Position numbers and translations under genes: made by a program
Shown: piece by piece, positions 12,815-23,600 of the stretch
Numbering within the stretch: the first letter of the stretch is position 1
How the letters are laid out: each line of letters begins with the position of its first letter
From: Anseranas semipalmata
Taxonomy: Eukaryota; Chordata; Aves; Anseriformes; Anseranatidae
DNA: 64,000 bases
Assembly (NCBI GenBank): GCA_013399115.1
Contig: VXAA01001950.1
Span: 14,652 to 78,651, forward strand
Direction of reading: 5' to 3'
Notes under the pieces: model-generated
Told to the model about the DNA's origin: nothing
What the model saw: the letters and a program-made list of their open reading frames with translations, nothing else
Databases searched by the model: none

Positions 12815-13765
12815 TCACCGCAATTGCCCAGTCCTAAAGAGTTTTTGGGACACCTTTTCTCTGATTAGTTTGTTTTTCACTGTGTAGACAATGGGGTTTA
12901 GCATGGGTGGTAGGAGCACGTAGAGATTGGCCAAGAGGATGTGAACATGGTGGGGGACATTGTGGCCAAACCGATGAGTGAAAAATGAGAAAAGCGCTGG
13001 TGTATAGAACATTAATATAACACAGGCATGAGAGCTGCAGGTGCTAACTGCCTTGACCTGGGCATCCTTGGACGAGAGCCTGAAGACAGCTCTGAGAATG
13101 AGGATGTAAGATACCCCGATGAGCACAACATCCACGCCTGGGCACAGAAGGGTGGTGGCAAAGCCGTACCAGATGTTTACGGAGATGTCGGCACAGGCCA
13201 GCCGGGCGATGCCCATGTGCTCGCAGTAGGTGTGCGGCATGACACTGTGTCCACAGTACGGCAGCCTCCGAAGGAGGAATATTGTTGGGAACATCACACA
13301 AAAGCTCCTGGCTATTGCAGCCAGCCCTATCTTGGCTATCACTGAGTGCGTGAGCACTGTGGCATATCGCAGGGGATTGCAGATAGCAATGTACCGGTCA
13401 AACGCCATGGCCAGCAGAACGGTCGACTCCGCAATGAAGCTCAAGTGTGTGAAGAACATCTGGGTAAGGCAGGCATGGAAAGACATCTCCTTGGAAAGGG
13501 ACCAGAATATGCTCAGGGCTTTGGGCACTGTGGAGGAGGACAATACGAGGTCCGCCACTGCTAACATGGCCAGGAAGAGGTACATTGGCTCATGGAGGCT
13601 TCGCTCCGTCGCAATGACAAATAAGAGGACAAAATTGCCAAGGAGTGCGGTGATGTACATCAGGCAGAAGGGGATGGAGAGCCAGGTGTGCAGGTCCTCC
13701 AGGCCTGCCATGCCCAGCAGGAGGAAGGAGTCAGGCTGCAAGCTGGTTTGGTTGGTAGCCACCAT
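12815..13765 (-). CDS. olfactory receptor, OR52-like (class I), intact
   Basis: An uninterrupted 316-residue seven-transmembrane odorant receptor of the rhodopsin family, expected in the plasma membrane of olfactory neurons, where it couples to G-olf. Visible marks: N-glycosylation site NQT at 5-7; [17 protein letters not shown] at 18-34, typical of class I family 52; GN of TM1 at 43-44; LHEPMY at 57-62; [10 protein letters not shown] at 120-129; SY in TM5 at 219-220; KAVSTCSSH at 238-246; NPIVY at 290-294. I chose the ATG at 13765 because it has a strong Kozak context (CCGCCATGG) and sits at the family-typical place. The frame is open 31 codons further up, but that part looks like 5' UTR: a pyrimidine tract ending CTTACAG (exon edge about 13802) suggests a spliced leader, as is usual for ORs. 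Ligand unknown. Confidence 0.92.
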   Translation of the reverse strand: MVATNQTSLQPDSFLLLGMAGLEDLHTWLSIPFCLMYITALLGNFVLLFVIATERSLHEPMYLFLAMLAVADLVLSSSTVPKALSIFWSLSKEMSFHACLTQMFFTHLSFIAESTVLLAMAFDRYIAICNPLRYATVLTHSVIAKIGLAAIARSFCVMFPTIFLLRRLPYCGHSVMPHTYCEHMGIARLACADISVNIWYGFATTLLCPGVDVVLIGVSYILILRAVFRLSSKDAQVKAVSTCSSHACVILMFYTPALFSFFTHRFGHNVPHHVHILLANLYVLLPPMLNPIVYTVKNKLIREKVSQKLFRTGQLR

Positions 13766-16700
13766 GGCGGGATGATATCTGAACCAGTTCGGGCTCCCTT
13801 CCCTGTAAGAAAAAACAGGGGGAGGGTGGGAAGCACCATTCATAAAATGTAAAAACACACCTGGGTTTCCCTAGAGCACTTTATCTCTCTGGATCCTGAA
13901 ACAGTTTAAACATTCACTCCTCCATGCACTGGGGAAGTGTGCTTGAGATACTGACTCCAAATCAAGCAACCAATTAAATCAAAAAGTGTTTCATAGGCTC
14001 AGGTGTTGAATCCAGCAAAGGTATTTACCAATGGTCACAAGTCAATGCAAAAGCTTGGCCAAGCACCCAGGCATCCAGCCCCCCTGGCTCTAGCTGCTGT
14101 TATCATTGTGCCTTTGTTCTGTAGCAGCCAAAAGCACCAGGCAGGTGACAAGTTGGGACTGACTGACACTGGTTTTACACAACATGCTGTTTCTTTCAGT
14201 ACCTGCCTCACCTCTCTCCTCACTCATTCTCTCCACATTTTGCATGACAGCAGACCATGATCCCTGCAAGGCAGGGACAGCTCGCGCAGCACCCAGGGCA
14301 ACAAGGCTGTTTACTGATGGCTGCATCGCATCAGTATGAAAGGATGGTCCAACAACCTGTGCAGAACAAACCAGCATGGAAGATCAGCACAACACAGAGT
14401 ATGTGATCTCAGGGAACGGCTGTGTGCTGGGGAGGCAGAGCAGCAGCTGAATTTTAAAGCAAATTCAGAAGCAAAGGTCTAAGAGAGAGTACGGCATTGA
14501 GACAGGCAAGCTGTGCCACCCTGGCATGGAGTTTGCACAGAGATGCTCAGGATCCTCAGTTTGCTCATGTCAGCGCCCAAGGAGTGCCCCACTACATAAC
14601 TGGGCGGAGGGGCACTTACATTGCAGCGGGGTGAATCGCAGCCCCCGAGCCCAGGCGGTGCCGCCCTGGTGCAACCTGCCCCACACTGCCCCACATCTTC
14701 CCGTGCTGGCCTCAGCTGGCCACACCTGTCACCAGCTGTGCACCGAACAAGCCCAAATCCTCCAGTGATCAAATGTGCACGAGGCTTGTGTGTGCAGAGT
14801 CCTCTCTATGCACACATAAAAGCCAGGCACTGCTGCAGCTTTTGTCCTGCATGCTACCCTGAGACTTTTGCCAGTGCTCCCACCTCCCCTGCAAGTTGCT
14901 CAGCCAGGCCCAGGAGGTGGTTTGCAGTATTTTCATGGAAATGACAAAGCCACCAGTGAGGGCAGCATCATCCAAATTAGTCAAAATTTGAAGAAGAGCC
15001 ATGAACATTTCCCAGACAATGGGCAGTCAGGGCTAAGTCTCTGGCTGCTGTGACTGGCAGTCACCTTGCTGGTGACCATCACACGAGCCCTTGCTGATAT
15101 TCTTCTGCTTCTCTGATTGCACATCCTGGTCCCCTATTGGGAGTTACACGCGAAAGGCAGCATGAGGTCATCAGGCAAGCCATCGGCTTCAGAGCCAGGC
15201 TGTATCTGCATGCCCAGCTGGCTCAGGTGGAGCCTGGGGAACGCTCCTGCAGGTAGCCACTGCAGGCAGCACAGCTCTCAGCTCATAGGAGGACCACGCA
15301 GCCAAAGGAGCAGCATCTATTGAGAAACCCTGCCTGGATGATGCTGTTTCTCATCTCAGAGCCTAAAGCTGCAGCTTGGAGTGACCTGGGGGAGTTTTTT
15401 ACCTTGTGGCTCAAATCAGGCACCTCAGCTACAGCAACCTGCCAAATAAGCTGCTGCAAACAACTCACCAGCTCCTGGGACAGCCAGGAATGAGGACATC
15501 GGCCTCTGGACCTGGCAGGCCGCCTGCAGAGAGGGGCAAGGGGCGGCGGTGTTTATGCGCTCCCGTGAGTCCCCATGGGGCTCGCATGCAGCTGGGAGGG
15601 GCAGAGCTCTGGCCTGCGCTGCTCAGACAAGCGCGATGAAAAGCACACCAAATTAAGGGGATTTCGACTGGAACTCCGTTAACGCGAGCTGTCTGGGGAG
15701 ACATTACCTTCCGTTGCCTCTGCAGATTATGGCATGGGACAAAACCATCACAGTACTGTATCATCTCCTTCACGGAGAGACTGGGATGATGGGGTGGCTG
15801 AAGACACACAGATGAGTGATGCTGATGTCTTCTAGCCAACCCTACAGGGATGATGCAGGGTCTGCTGTGCTCACTGCCTCTAGCCTTCTTCTGCCTGCCT
15901 GCGTGGGCATTCGAATGCTGCTGCTTCAAGCACTAGGGTGATTAATATAGTAAATGTGTCTGCTCTCTGCAACAGGCTTTCATTACGGTTTCTGGTCTGA
16001 ATGTTCAACACTGGCTTGTACTTTGTAAGGACTCTCTTTGGGCACATTAAAAGAAAATCCAATGTTAACAAAGAGTGGGAATGGGAAACAGGTGGGTGAG
16101 CAGAAAGAGGTTGTGGGGGAATGGAAACTAATGAAAGTATGACGGAAGTCAAACTTGGGTACCTTAAATTAAACAGTAAATCTAGATTTAGTGGCTGAAA
16201 TAAAACCATACAGATTGCCTTTACCCATACATTTTCATTTTCCTTTCTTTGAGTCAGGAAAATTGTGACCTGACATCATGGGAATCAACATTTCAAAATG
16301 AGATTTTTAAGCTCCCAAAATTGGGATATTTGCAACAATTCACTGTCTCCAGCTGTTGGCATGTGCGTGCCTTGTGGCTGCTCAGCCCCAACACAGATAT
16401 TGTAGCGCACAGCCCCTGGCTCAGCTTGTGTCTGGTGTAAAAATTCGTGGTTTAAATTAAATATGGTCCTCAAGGCCCCTTGACCCACTTAACATATATG
16501 TGGCATAGGCAGGCTAACACTTGATTTCTAATGCCTGAAAATCAATATTATATTGGCGAAGCTGGAATTGTCTATCCCACACCTGACCTGGGTATCCCAC
16601 CCTGCGGTGACCCAATGGCACACAGATCTCAGTGTCGGTGTGTGAGGCTATTTTGGCTCAATTCTCTGTCACCCTGCCCACAGGGACCAGGACCTAGAGC

Positions 16701-17257
16701 AGTCCCAAACACAGCTATTTTCGGCATTGCCCAGCAGCTTTCAGGGGTTCCTCTCTCCTGTCCCACACTGGTGATGACCTACAGCTCAGGCCTGAAGAGC
16801 GGGCACAGGTTTCAAGTTCCTCAGTTTTCGGTTTCAGCCCAGAAGTATCAAAATGAAGGCACAGCCACCTTCTGAGTGCAGCAGCTGTATTCATGGGGTG
16901 GGGACAGGTCTCTGTGCACCTGCGTCCTTTAACTCATAGTGGCTTCACTGGGGCTCCTCTTCAGGAAGCCACTCAGCCAAGGACCCTCTCATGGAGACTT
17001 CACTTACAGGCTTTCTCCCTGCTTCAGAAAAAGGAGGAAAATAAGGAAAGGAAGAAGAAAAGGAGAAACAACCTTTCTGTGAAGGTCCTGGCATGGGACA
17101 TGGAGTCTACAGGGTTAGTCTTGCATGGGACTGCCTGCAAGATCCCGTGGACTTGCTGTCTCATCTCTGGTCTCCGGAACAAAGATAGTGTCCCCCGCGC
17201 CCCCCGCCACACACACATTCCTTCCCCACACAAGGAGTTTGGTGTGATGGCAGCCCT
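13766..17257. other. intergenic, upstream of the OR52-like gene
   Basis: No coding similarity recognised. The part nearest the OR (13766-13810) holds its presumed 5' UTR and the splice acceptor described in that entry. The upstream OR exon and promoter could not be located by eye. Confidence 0.5.
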
Positions 17258-17340
17258 GCTCCCCATCCCGCTCCCCATCCCGCTCCCCATCCCCGTTCCC
17301 CATCCCTCTCTCCATCCCCGTTCCCCATCCCCGCTCCCCG
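17258..17340. repeat. 12-bp C-rich tandem repeat
   Basis: About seven imperfect copies of CTCCCCATCCCG / TTCCCCATCCCC. It forms the left edge of the CpG-rich island. Confidence 0.9.
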
Positions 17341-17720
17341 GCCGTGCCCGGCAGGGGGAAGCCGCGCGCCGCGCACCGCCCGCCGCGGGTCNNNNGGGCC
17401 GTGGCGGGGCTGCGGAGCTCAGCGGCAGCGGGAGCGAGCCCTGCGCGCCCCCGCAGCCTGGCCAGCAGCTGGTGCCTGGGGAGGTTCTGGCTCGAGGCAG
17501 ACGAGCACAGGGGGTTCCTCAGGGGGCCATCAGGGGGCTGCTCTCCTGTGAGCTCATCTTGCTGCTTTTTGGGCTTGCCGAGAGCTCTGCCGCCCGCAGC
17601 AGGCTGCAGAGCTCGGCTCCGGGGGAGAGGGGCTGCGCGCAGCTCCCAGGCTGAGGGCAGCGGGGTCCCGCCCGCGAGCGGGGCTCTGCCCGGCAGCTCC
17701 GGGGTGCAGGTTGTTGCACT
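17341..17720. promoter_or_regulatory. CpG-rich island, no gene assigned
   Basis: A sharply bounded stretch with dense CpG dinucleotides (GCCGCGCGCCGCGCACCGCC and similar) and an unresolved 4-base gap at 17392-17395. The sequence on either side is ordinary. It lies between two minus-strand ORs, which normally have no CpG-island promoters. Overlapping open frames on both strands follow from the base composition and resemble nothing I know. It could be a promoter of an unrecognised transcript, a regulatory element, or simply a GC-rich tract. Confidence 0.45.
17392..17395. other. assembly gap (4 N)
   Basis: Four unresolved bases in the most GC-rich part of the window. Confidence 0.99.
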
Positions 17721-19730
17721 CACCAGAGCAACCTCAAACTTGGATGCTGGAAGGAGCAGAATCGCTGGCCTCCAAGGTCTTTTGGGGGGCTTGTTGCTTC
17801 ATAGTACATAGGGGATGCATGTGTATATCTTCATAGTTTTATAGACAGCTGCCAGGAGCACGGAAGGCCTGGCAGGATCCACTGGACCACTTTTTTTTAT
17901 CATGTTTGTACTTGCCAGTAGCAGTGCCTCCCAAGGACATATTGCTCATAGATAGTTGTTACAATCCTGTGTGCACAGTCCATGACAAACACTGGCAGAA
18001 GAAATTAAAACAGTTCTTAAATGATGGAATTCTTTTAAAATGTCCTTCCAAGAGTAGCCAGTTTATACAGTGCCTGCACCTCTGAGTCAGCTGGAAGAGA
18101 ACTGCTCCTTTGAAAGAGCGCTAGCCCGTTAGCTGAAGTGGGAAGAAATCCATCTTTGAGGTCTAAATGAGCCAGCCCGAGGAAGGCGTTGTGCTGCAGT
18201 GCCTTATGGAAACCCCAGCATACTAATTAATGCAGTTTAATCTAGGAATGACAATCATTTCAAGAAACCTGGTGCTGCAGTCTAACCCAGGCAAAATGTT
18301 CCAGGCAAAACACAACAAACCTAGTGAGGAAAGCACTTATGTTATAAAGAGAAGACAATAAGACAATACTTTTGCGTAATGTTTGGGAGTCCAAAAGTCA
18401 TTGCTGTATGTAAAGTGCTCCCCTTGCAGAGGGAAATGCCTCTGGCAGACCTGGGGGCTGCTTCTGCAATCAGCCCCCTCCCTGGGCCCGGCCAGTCCAG
18501 CTGTGTCTGCGGAGGCAGCTGCCTGACCAGGTGAACCTTGCCAGCCCCAGCCCCCGCGGCTCCTGCCCACCCTCTCCCTCCCCCTCACACAGAATGGATC
18601 AAGTCTGGATGGACAGGGAGCAGCCTGGTCTTTCCGCGGCCATACGTGGTCCCAGGTGTCCAAAAGGACCATCGCAGAGAGCAGTGCCTGCCCTGGTACG
18701 CTCACAAACGGCAGCAGCACTCATGCTGATGTGACCAGCACAACCCAGCCCCGATCCTCTTGGATGGTTGGGCAGGACACGATATGACCCTTGCCCGCTT
18801 GGTTCACAGTCACTCTTGTGTCTGTGGATACCTCGAGCTCTGGAGCAGACCAGAAGCCTGTCCAGATCCATGTCCAGACCGTGGGCCCCATTTGTCCCCT
18901 CTCCAGCTCCAGCCCTTGGTCTTCCCAGGCTCTGCTCTCCTCCCGCTCACCAGTTAGTCCAGCTTGTTGTTTGTCACCAAATCCCACACATATACCTCTG
19001 CACACAGACAGTAATGTCACTCAGAAAAGCGTCAGAAGTGGAGTTTAACGAGAAGACGAGACAGGCTGCGGTGACCAGGTGCATGCCCTGGAGGGTGTAT
19101 TGACCAGCAGTTTGCTTACACTTGATCAGCCCCTTTGCCACCCCCCACTTTCCCATCCTGGTTCCTCCCTGATACTCCTGGATCCCTCCTTTTCTTCTCC
19201 TTCGGCCCTTCTCCTAAACATCACATAAAATATCTTGCACTTTCCCACAAGCTCCCTAAGTCATCCCCTATAAAGTTTTACACAATCCCACAAGCCCCAT
19301 CAACTGTCCCACACTAAGTCTGCTCTTTCCCAAGGGACCCATGATAATTTTCTTTCCGCCTTCTCAGCAGTTCTGCTTGAATCTCTTTCCTCCTGGCTCC
19401 TCCAGTGGCCCCTCAGTCAGCGACTTCAACGTTGTGGTCTGTGGCATTGTCTCTGTTACCTCCCAAGGTTTGGGGTTTGTGTATCTAGATGTAGTTTGCA
19501 TCTGTTTATATGCTGAGGAGCCATTAACCAGGAGCCACATGTTCTTACATTGCAGGTAATGCATTGCACCTATCCTTTTACCTTCCACGTATCCTTACAC
19601 TGGCAGAAGTGCTTGGCATGTTCCCCTCTCCCAGCTGGTCTTCCTGGAGGTTGAACTTTGTATAAGACAGTTAGCAGTGACCATCATATTGTCTTTACTG
19701 GAAAATGGAAGCCCTGGACCTGCAGACCCC
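17721..19730. other. intergenic, 3' of the OR51-like gene
   Basis: No gene recognised. A single MARE-like TGAGTCAGC lies at 18083-18091 without nearby GATA motifs. Pyrimidine-rich sequence at 19130-19400. Confidence 0.5.
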
Positions 19731-20687
19731 TCATTGACAGAACATCCTCAGTATCCGTCTCCGGATCACTTTGGTTTTCACGCTGTAAACGATGGGATTC
19801 AGGATGGGTGGAGCAAGGAAATGGAGGTTGGCTGTGAAAGTGTAGATATGGGGGGACACATGTTTGCCAAACCGGTGCATCATGGAGAGGCAGATCATGG
19901 GGATAAAGAAGAGCAGGACAGCACAGACATGGGAGATGCAGGTGTTGAGGGCTTTGAGACGCTCTCTCCAAGTTGCAATGTTCAGGACTGTCTTAAGGAT
20001 CAGAAGATAGGACAGAAGGACAAAGAGCAAGTCCAAACCCAGTGTGGAGAGTAGCACAAAAAGGCCATAGGCACTATTGATCTTTGTGTTAGAGTCTGCA
20101 TGTTTGATGATGTCTGGATGCAAGCAGTAGGGATGGGAGAGCTTGCTGGCCCTGGAGAAACACAGCCGGGTCAGTAGGATTGGGAGTAGGAACTGGAAAA
20201 GGACAGTTCTTATGACGATTGCCACACATATCTTGGTGATCACTGAGCTGGTGAGGATGGAGGAATATCGTAGGGGGTAGCAGATGGCCATGTAACGATC
20301 AAAGGCCATTGCCAGAATGATGGCAGATTCAATGTCTGTGAAGCTGTGAATGAAGAACATTTGGGCAAGGCAGGTGCTGAAGCTGATCTCTCTGGCCTCC
20401 ACCCACAGCATCTTCAACATGGTTGGGAACACAGACGTGGACAAGCCCAGGTTGGCCACAGCTAGCATAGCAAGGAGTAGATACATGGGTGCATGGAGAC
20501 TCTGCTCTGCCTTAATTATGGCAAGGACAGTCCAGTTCCCCAGCAGCACCAGGAGGTACATAGAGCAGAGAGGAACAGCAGACCACATCCAAGTGGTTTC
20601 CCCTGCTGGAAAGCCACCCAGAAAGAATATTAGAGTGCTGGTCTGGCTGCTGTTGGTCCCAGGTAGGATGAAACAGGTATGCTCCAT
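19731..20687 (-). CDS. olfactory receptor, OR51-like (class I), intact frame
   Basis: A 318-residue seven-transmembrane odorant receptor with an open frame throughout. Seen: glycosylation site NSS at 12-14; GN in TM1 at 50-51; SLHAPMY at 63-69 (family consensus LHEPMY with Glu changed to Ala); MAFDRYMAIC at 127-136; HPYCLHPDI at 185-193; SY in TM5 at 226-227; KALNTCISH at 245-253; NPIVY at 298-302. The usual FxLxGIPGLE stretch is diverged (FFLGGFPAGE), and the conserved Cys of the LAC block after HPYCLHxD is missing (KHADSN), so one extracellular disulfide may be lost. The start at 20687 is chosen because a splice acceptor (CTTTCATTCCAG) lies just upstream; the 41 extra open codons would then be intronic or UTR. 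Likely functional or recently relaxed. Confidence 0.88.
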   Translation of the reverse strand: MEHTCFILPGTNSSQTSTLIFFLGGFPAGETTWMWSAVPLCSMYLLVLLGNWTVLAIIKAEQSLHAPMYLLLAMLAVANLGLSTSVFPTMLKMLWVEAREISFSTCLAQMFFIHSFTDIESAIILAMAFDRYMAICYPLRYSSILTSSVITKICVAIVIRTVLFQFLLPILLTRLCFSRASKLSHPYCLHPDIIKHADSNTKINSAYGLFVLLSTLGLDLLFVLLSYLLILKTVLNIATWRERLKALNTCISHVCAVLLFFIPMICLSMMHRFGKHVSPHIYTFTANLHFLAPPILNPIVYSVKTKVIRRRILRMFCQ

Positions 20688-23600
20688 CTCATCCTTGAGT
20701 ATCCTGGAATGAAAGCCAGCAGGGTCACAAACCACACACAGGCAGTGAGAAATTCTCCGGGAGTCCTTCAGGCCGAAGCCTTGGATAAGAGGAGTCGCCG
20801 TGACCAGCAAAGCCGTGCCACAGCAGAGCCTACCAGGAGCTGTACTAAAGCAGTCTGAGCATACTCATCTGCTCCCTGCATGTGTGTGCTGACACAGAAA
20901 CCACACATTGGCAGAAAGCACGTGTTGTGTGTTGCATGTCCAATGCAGGCAGGATCTAACTCTGGCTGCCTGGTATAGCAAGGGAAGGAACATTAAAAAA
21001 AATAAAAGTCCATGAGTGCTTGCGCAAATACTGAGAAAGGGAAGTGTCATTGTGACTAGAGAGGGCTGTGGTGAATCCTGTTCTTGAATTTTGAGCTTTT
21101 GCTGGGAATTTCCAATAAAAGAAAAAGAACTGATAATGGATCAGATGCTGACCTGCTTGTGCAAATATAGCAGCTTTCTTAGGAACAGAGACCAGTAGAG
21201 CTTGGTCCTTTTAAACCAACAAAACACAGGCCATGTGCAAACTCATGGAGGGGAAAAAAGATCTTCCTAAGCTGAAAGATAATAATTACTCACAAAGCAA
21301 CATGTGAAAATTGGCCACGAACAGAAGTAAACTGGAAATGACAAGGAAGTTGTATCAAAGCAGGATGTCTCTGAATATCCTCCCACTAGAAATATAAGGA
21401 GGAGACATGGAACTGCTTTTACAGAATTTTTTCTAAGGGAAGTTTTCTAATAAGGGAAGGCAGTGTCTCATGCTGCCAGGAGGGATGGGGACAATGCTCA
21501 AGGACTGTAATGTCAGGAGTCCTCTCCCCGCAATACTTGCATGTTTTTCTGCATGTCTGACTCTGGTCCTCAGTCTGTCTTTGAAGGACCAGCTACCACA
21601 GGGGCTCCCATGCCCCCTGGGTGGTTCAGGGCTGTAGGGAGCAGAGCCAGTGCACCCTCAGCATATATCATAGATATATCAGGGAGGGTCACTAAGCTTT
21701 TCACAGCCCCAGGCCAAACTGGGTCTCTAACACCTTCCAGAGAGGTCTTTCCACCCCACTCTCCTATAAGGATGCTCTGTGGAAAGCAACAGGAAGGAAG
21801 CCTGTAGGGATGAAAGAGTGCATAGGAGGGTTTTTAAGAAACTGCTCTGGAAATGCCTGTTTTTGACAGCTAAGGGAGATCTATGTCACCTTACCTGGAA
21901 TATCCACCTGTAAGTCTAGAAAAGCATTTGAAACAACATAAATACCTGTGAAACCATTACATCTAAAAATATCTAGATCTACCTATATGTTCAGAGAATT
22001 GCAGAAATATTGCCACTCTGTGCTGAAATCCTCTATTCCATGGGACCTCTCTTTGCCCTTCCTGCTTCAATACGCATCTTGATGGCCTGACCCAGCACCC
22101 CTGCGTAACTGCAAGGACAGAGCAAGTTCTGTGGATTGACCTGGGCTTGTGTGAAGATGCAGATGTTAATGTGTGGGAGTTTTCTCTAGTCCTTCAGAGA
22201 TGCTAATCAAAGATCACCCCCGCGTTATGCAGAGGGGAGGAGGAGAAGTTACAGGAGAAGGTAATCTTCAGACACAAGCATCTGACAGGAGCCGTTAAAG
22301 CCATGATAATTCCCAGCTCGGTCTCTACCCTGAGAGCACAGGATCTGTTGGAGGTGTTCTTTAATTGCCCTAAATTTCTGGTGCACCCCATCTCTTCACC
22401 CAGAGCTCTGACAGTGCCTTACACATGCCGGGCTGGATCGATGCTGCAGCAGGTACTTGCACCAAAAGATGGGGAACTTCCTTGTCTCGTGCACAAATCG
22501 TGCAGGACAGCAGCACGCTGCCACCACAGCCCTGCGCCAAGCAGGCGGGGCGTGAGCTGGGGCAGGCTGGCGGGAGGGGAGAGGAGACCCCTAACCCTCC
22601 TCAGTGGCCGGGGTGCACGCCTGGCACCTCAGCAGAAAGCAAGACCCTCCCAGGCTTGAGATCGGGTCCATACTAAGCTCGCACATGTCACAGCCTGTCA
22701 GAAAGAGCCTGAGCACTCAAGAAGGGGAAAAGTAAGAGTGAATCCTGATGGTTGCTTGTCTCAGTGATGACTCATTTTAACATTTACAGCTTGATGGACT
22801 CCAGAAAATGACCAATTCCCCAGATGCACCCCAGGATTTCACTGAGACCAAGTGTCCTCATGATGCTGCGAGTGGAAAAGGGGCTGCACCCTGCTCTAGA
22901 GCAGAGGGTGGTTCTCCGAACAGATGCAGGGCTGCCTATTCCCCATCATAGGCAGTGGAGAATGGGAGTTTGGGTCTTTGAGAACTTTCCCATCTTGCGC
23001 TAGCCCTCTGGAACGGGGGCAGAGCACCTCTCCTTGGACCAACACCCGCCTCAGGTAGCTGAAATGGGCTGGCCCATAGGAGGGTGATGGGGAGTTTGCA
23101 GCCACAAGCATCAGGACCCTGTCCCCCCCGCGAGGAGCCGGGACCCAGCTGAGCCCTCGGTGGTGGCACAGTGCAATCTTCAACGTGGAGCAAAGAGCCC
23201 ACTCACCTGCCTCACTCACGACCAGCCTGAGCTTCCCACCAGCACCTCTGTGATGGAGCAGCCTGTTCCTGACGTCAGGGCTCACCGCAGAGGAGAATTT
23301 ATAGCAGATCCTGAGCAATCCCCGCTGTGGGAGAGGGCTGGCCTGGGAGCAGCGGGATCTGTTGCTCAGCACCCAGAGCAGACGCATTAATCCCCACAGC
23401 ACCAGGTCCACCCCGGCATGCAGCGCAGCTCTGCACCACACCATCGGTCCCTGCTGCTGGTGACAGGGAACGAACCCTGGAGACCCCTTCCAGAGGCAGC
23501 CTCCTCCTCCTGTCCTCCACCTCGCCGGAGAGCCAGGCATGGGCTGGGCGCAGGAGCTCGTGCTCTGCAGCAAGGCGATGGGTGCGTGAGCCCTCAAGGT

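Noticed and set aside
16893..17654. 253-codon open frame on the plus strand crossing the N gap
   Set aside because: Low-complexity Lys/Glu and Pro/Arg stretches from a purine-rich tract and the CpG island; runs through unresolved bases.
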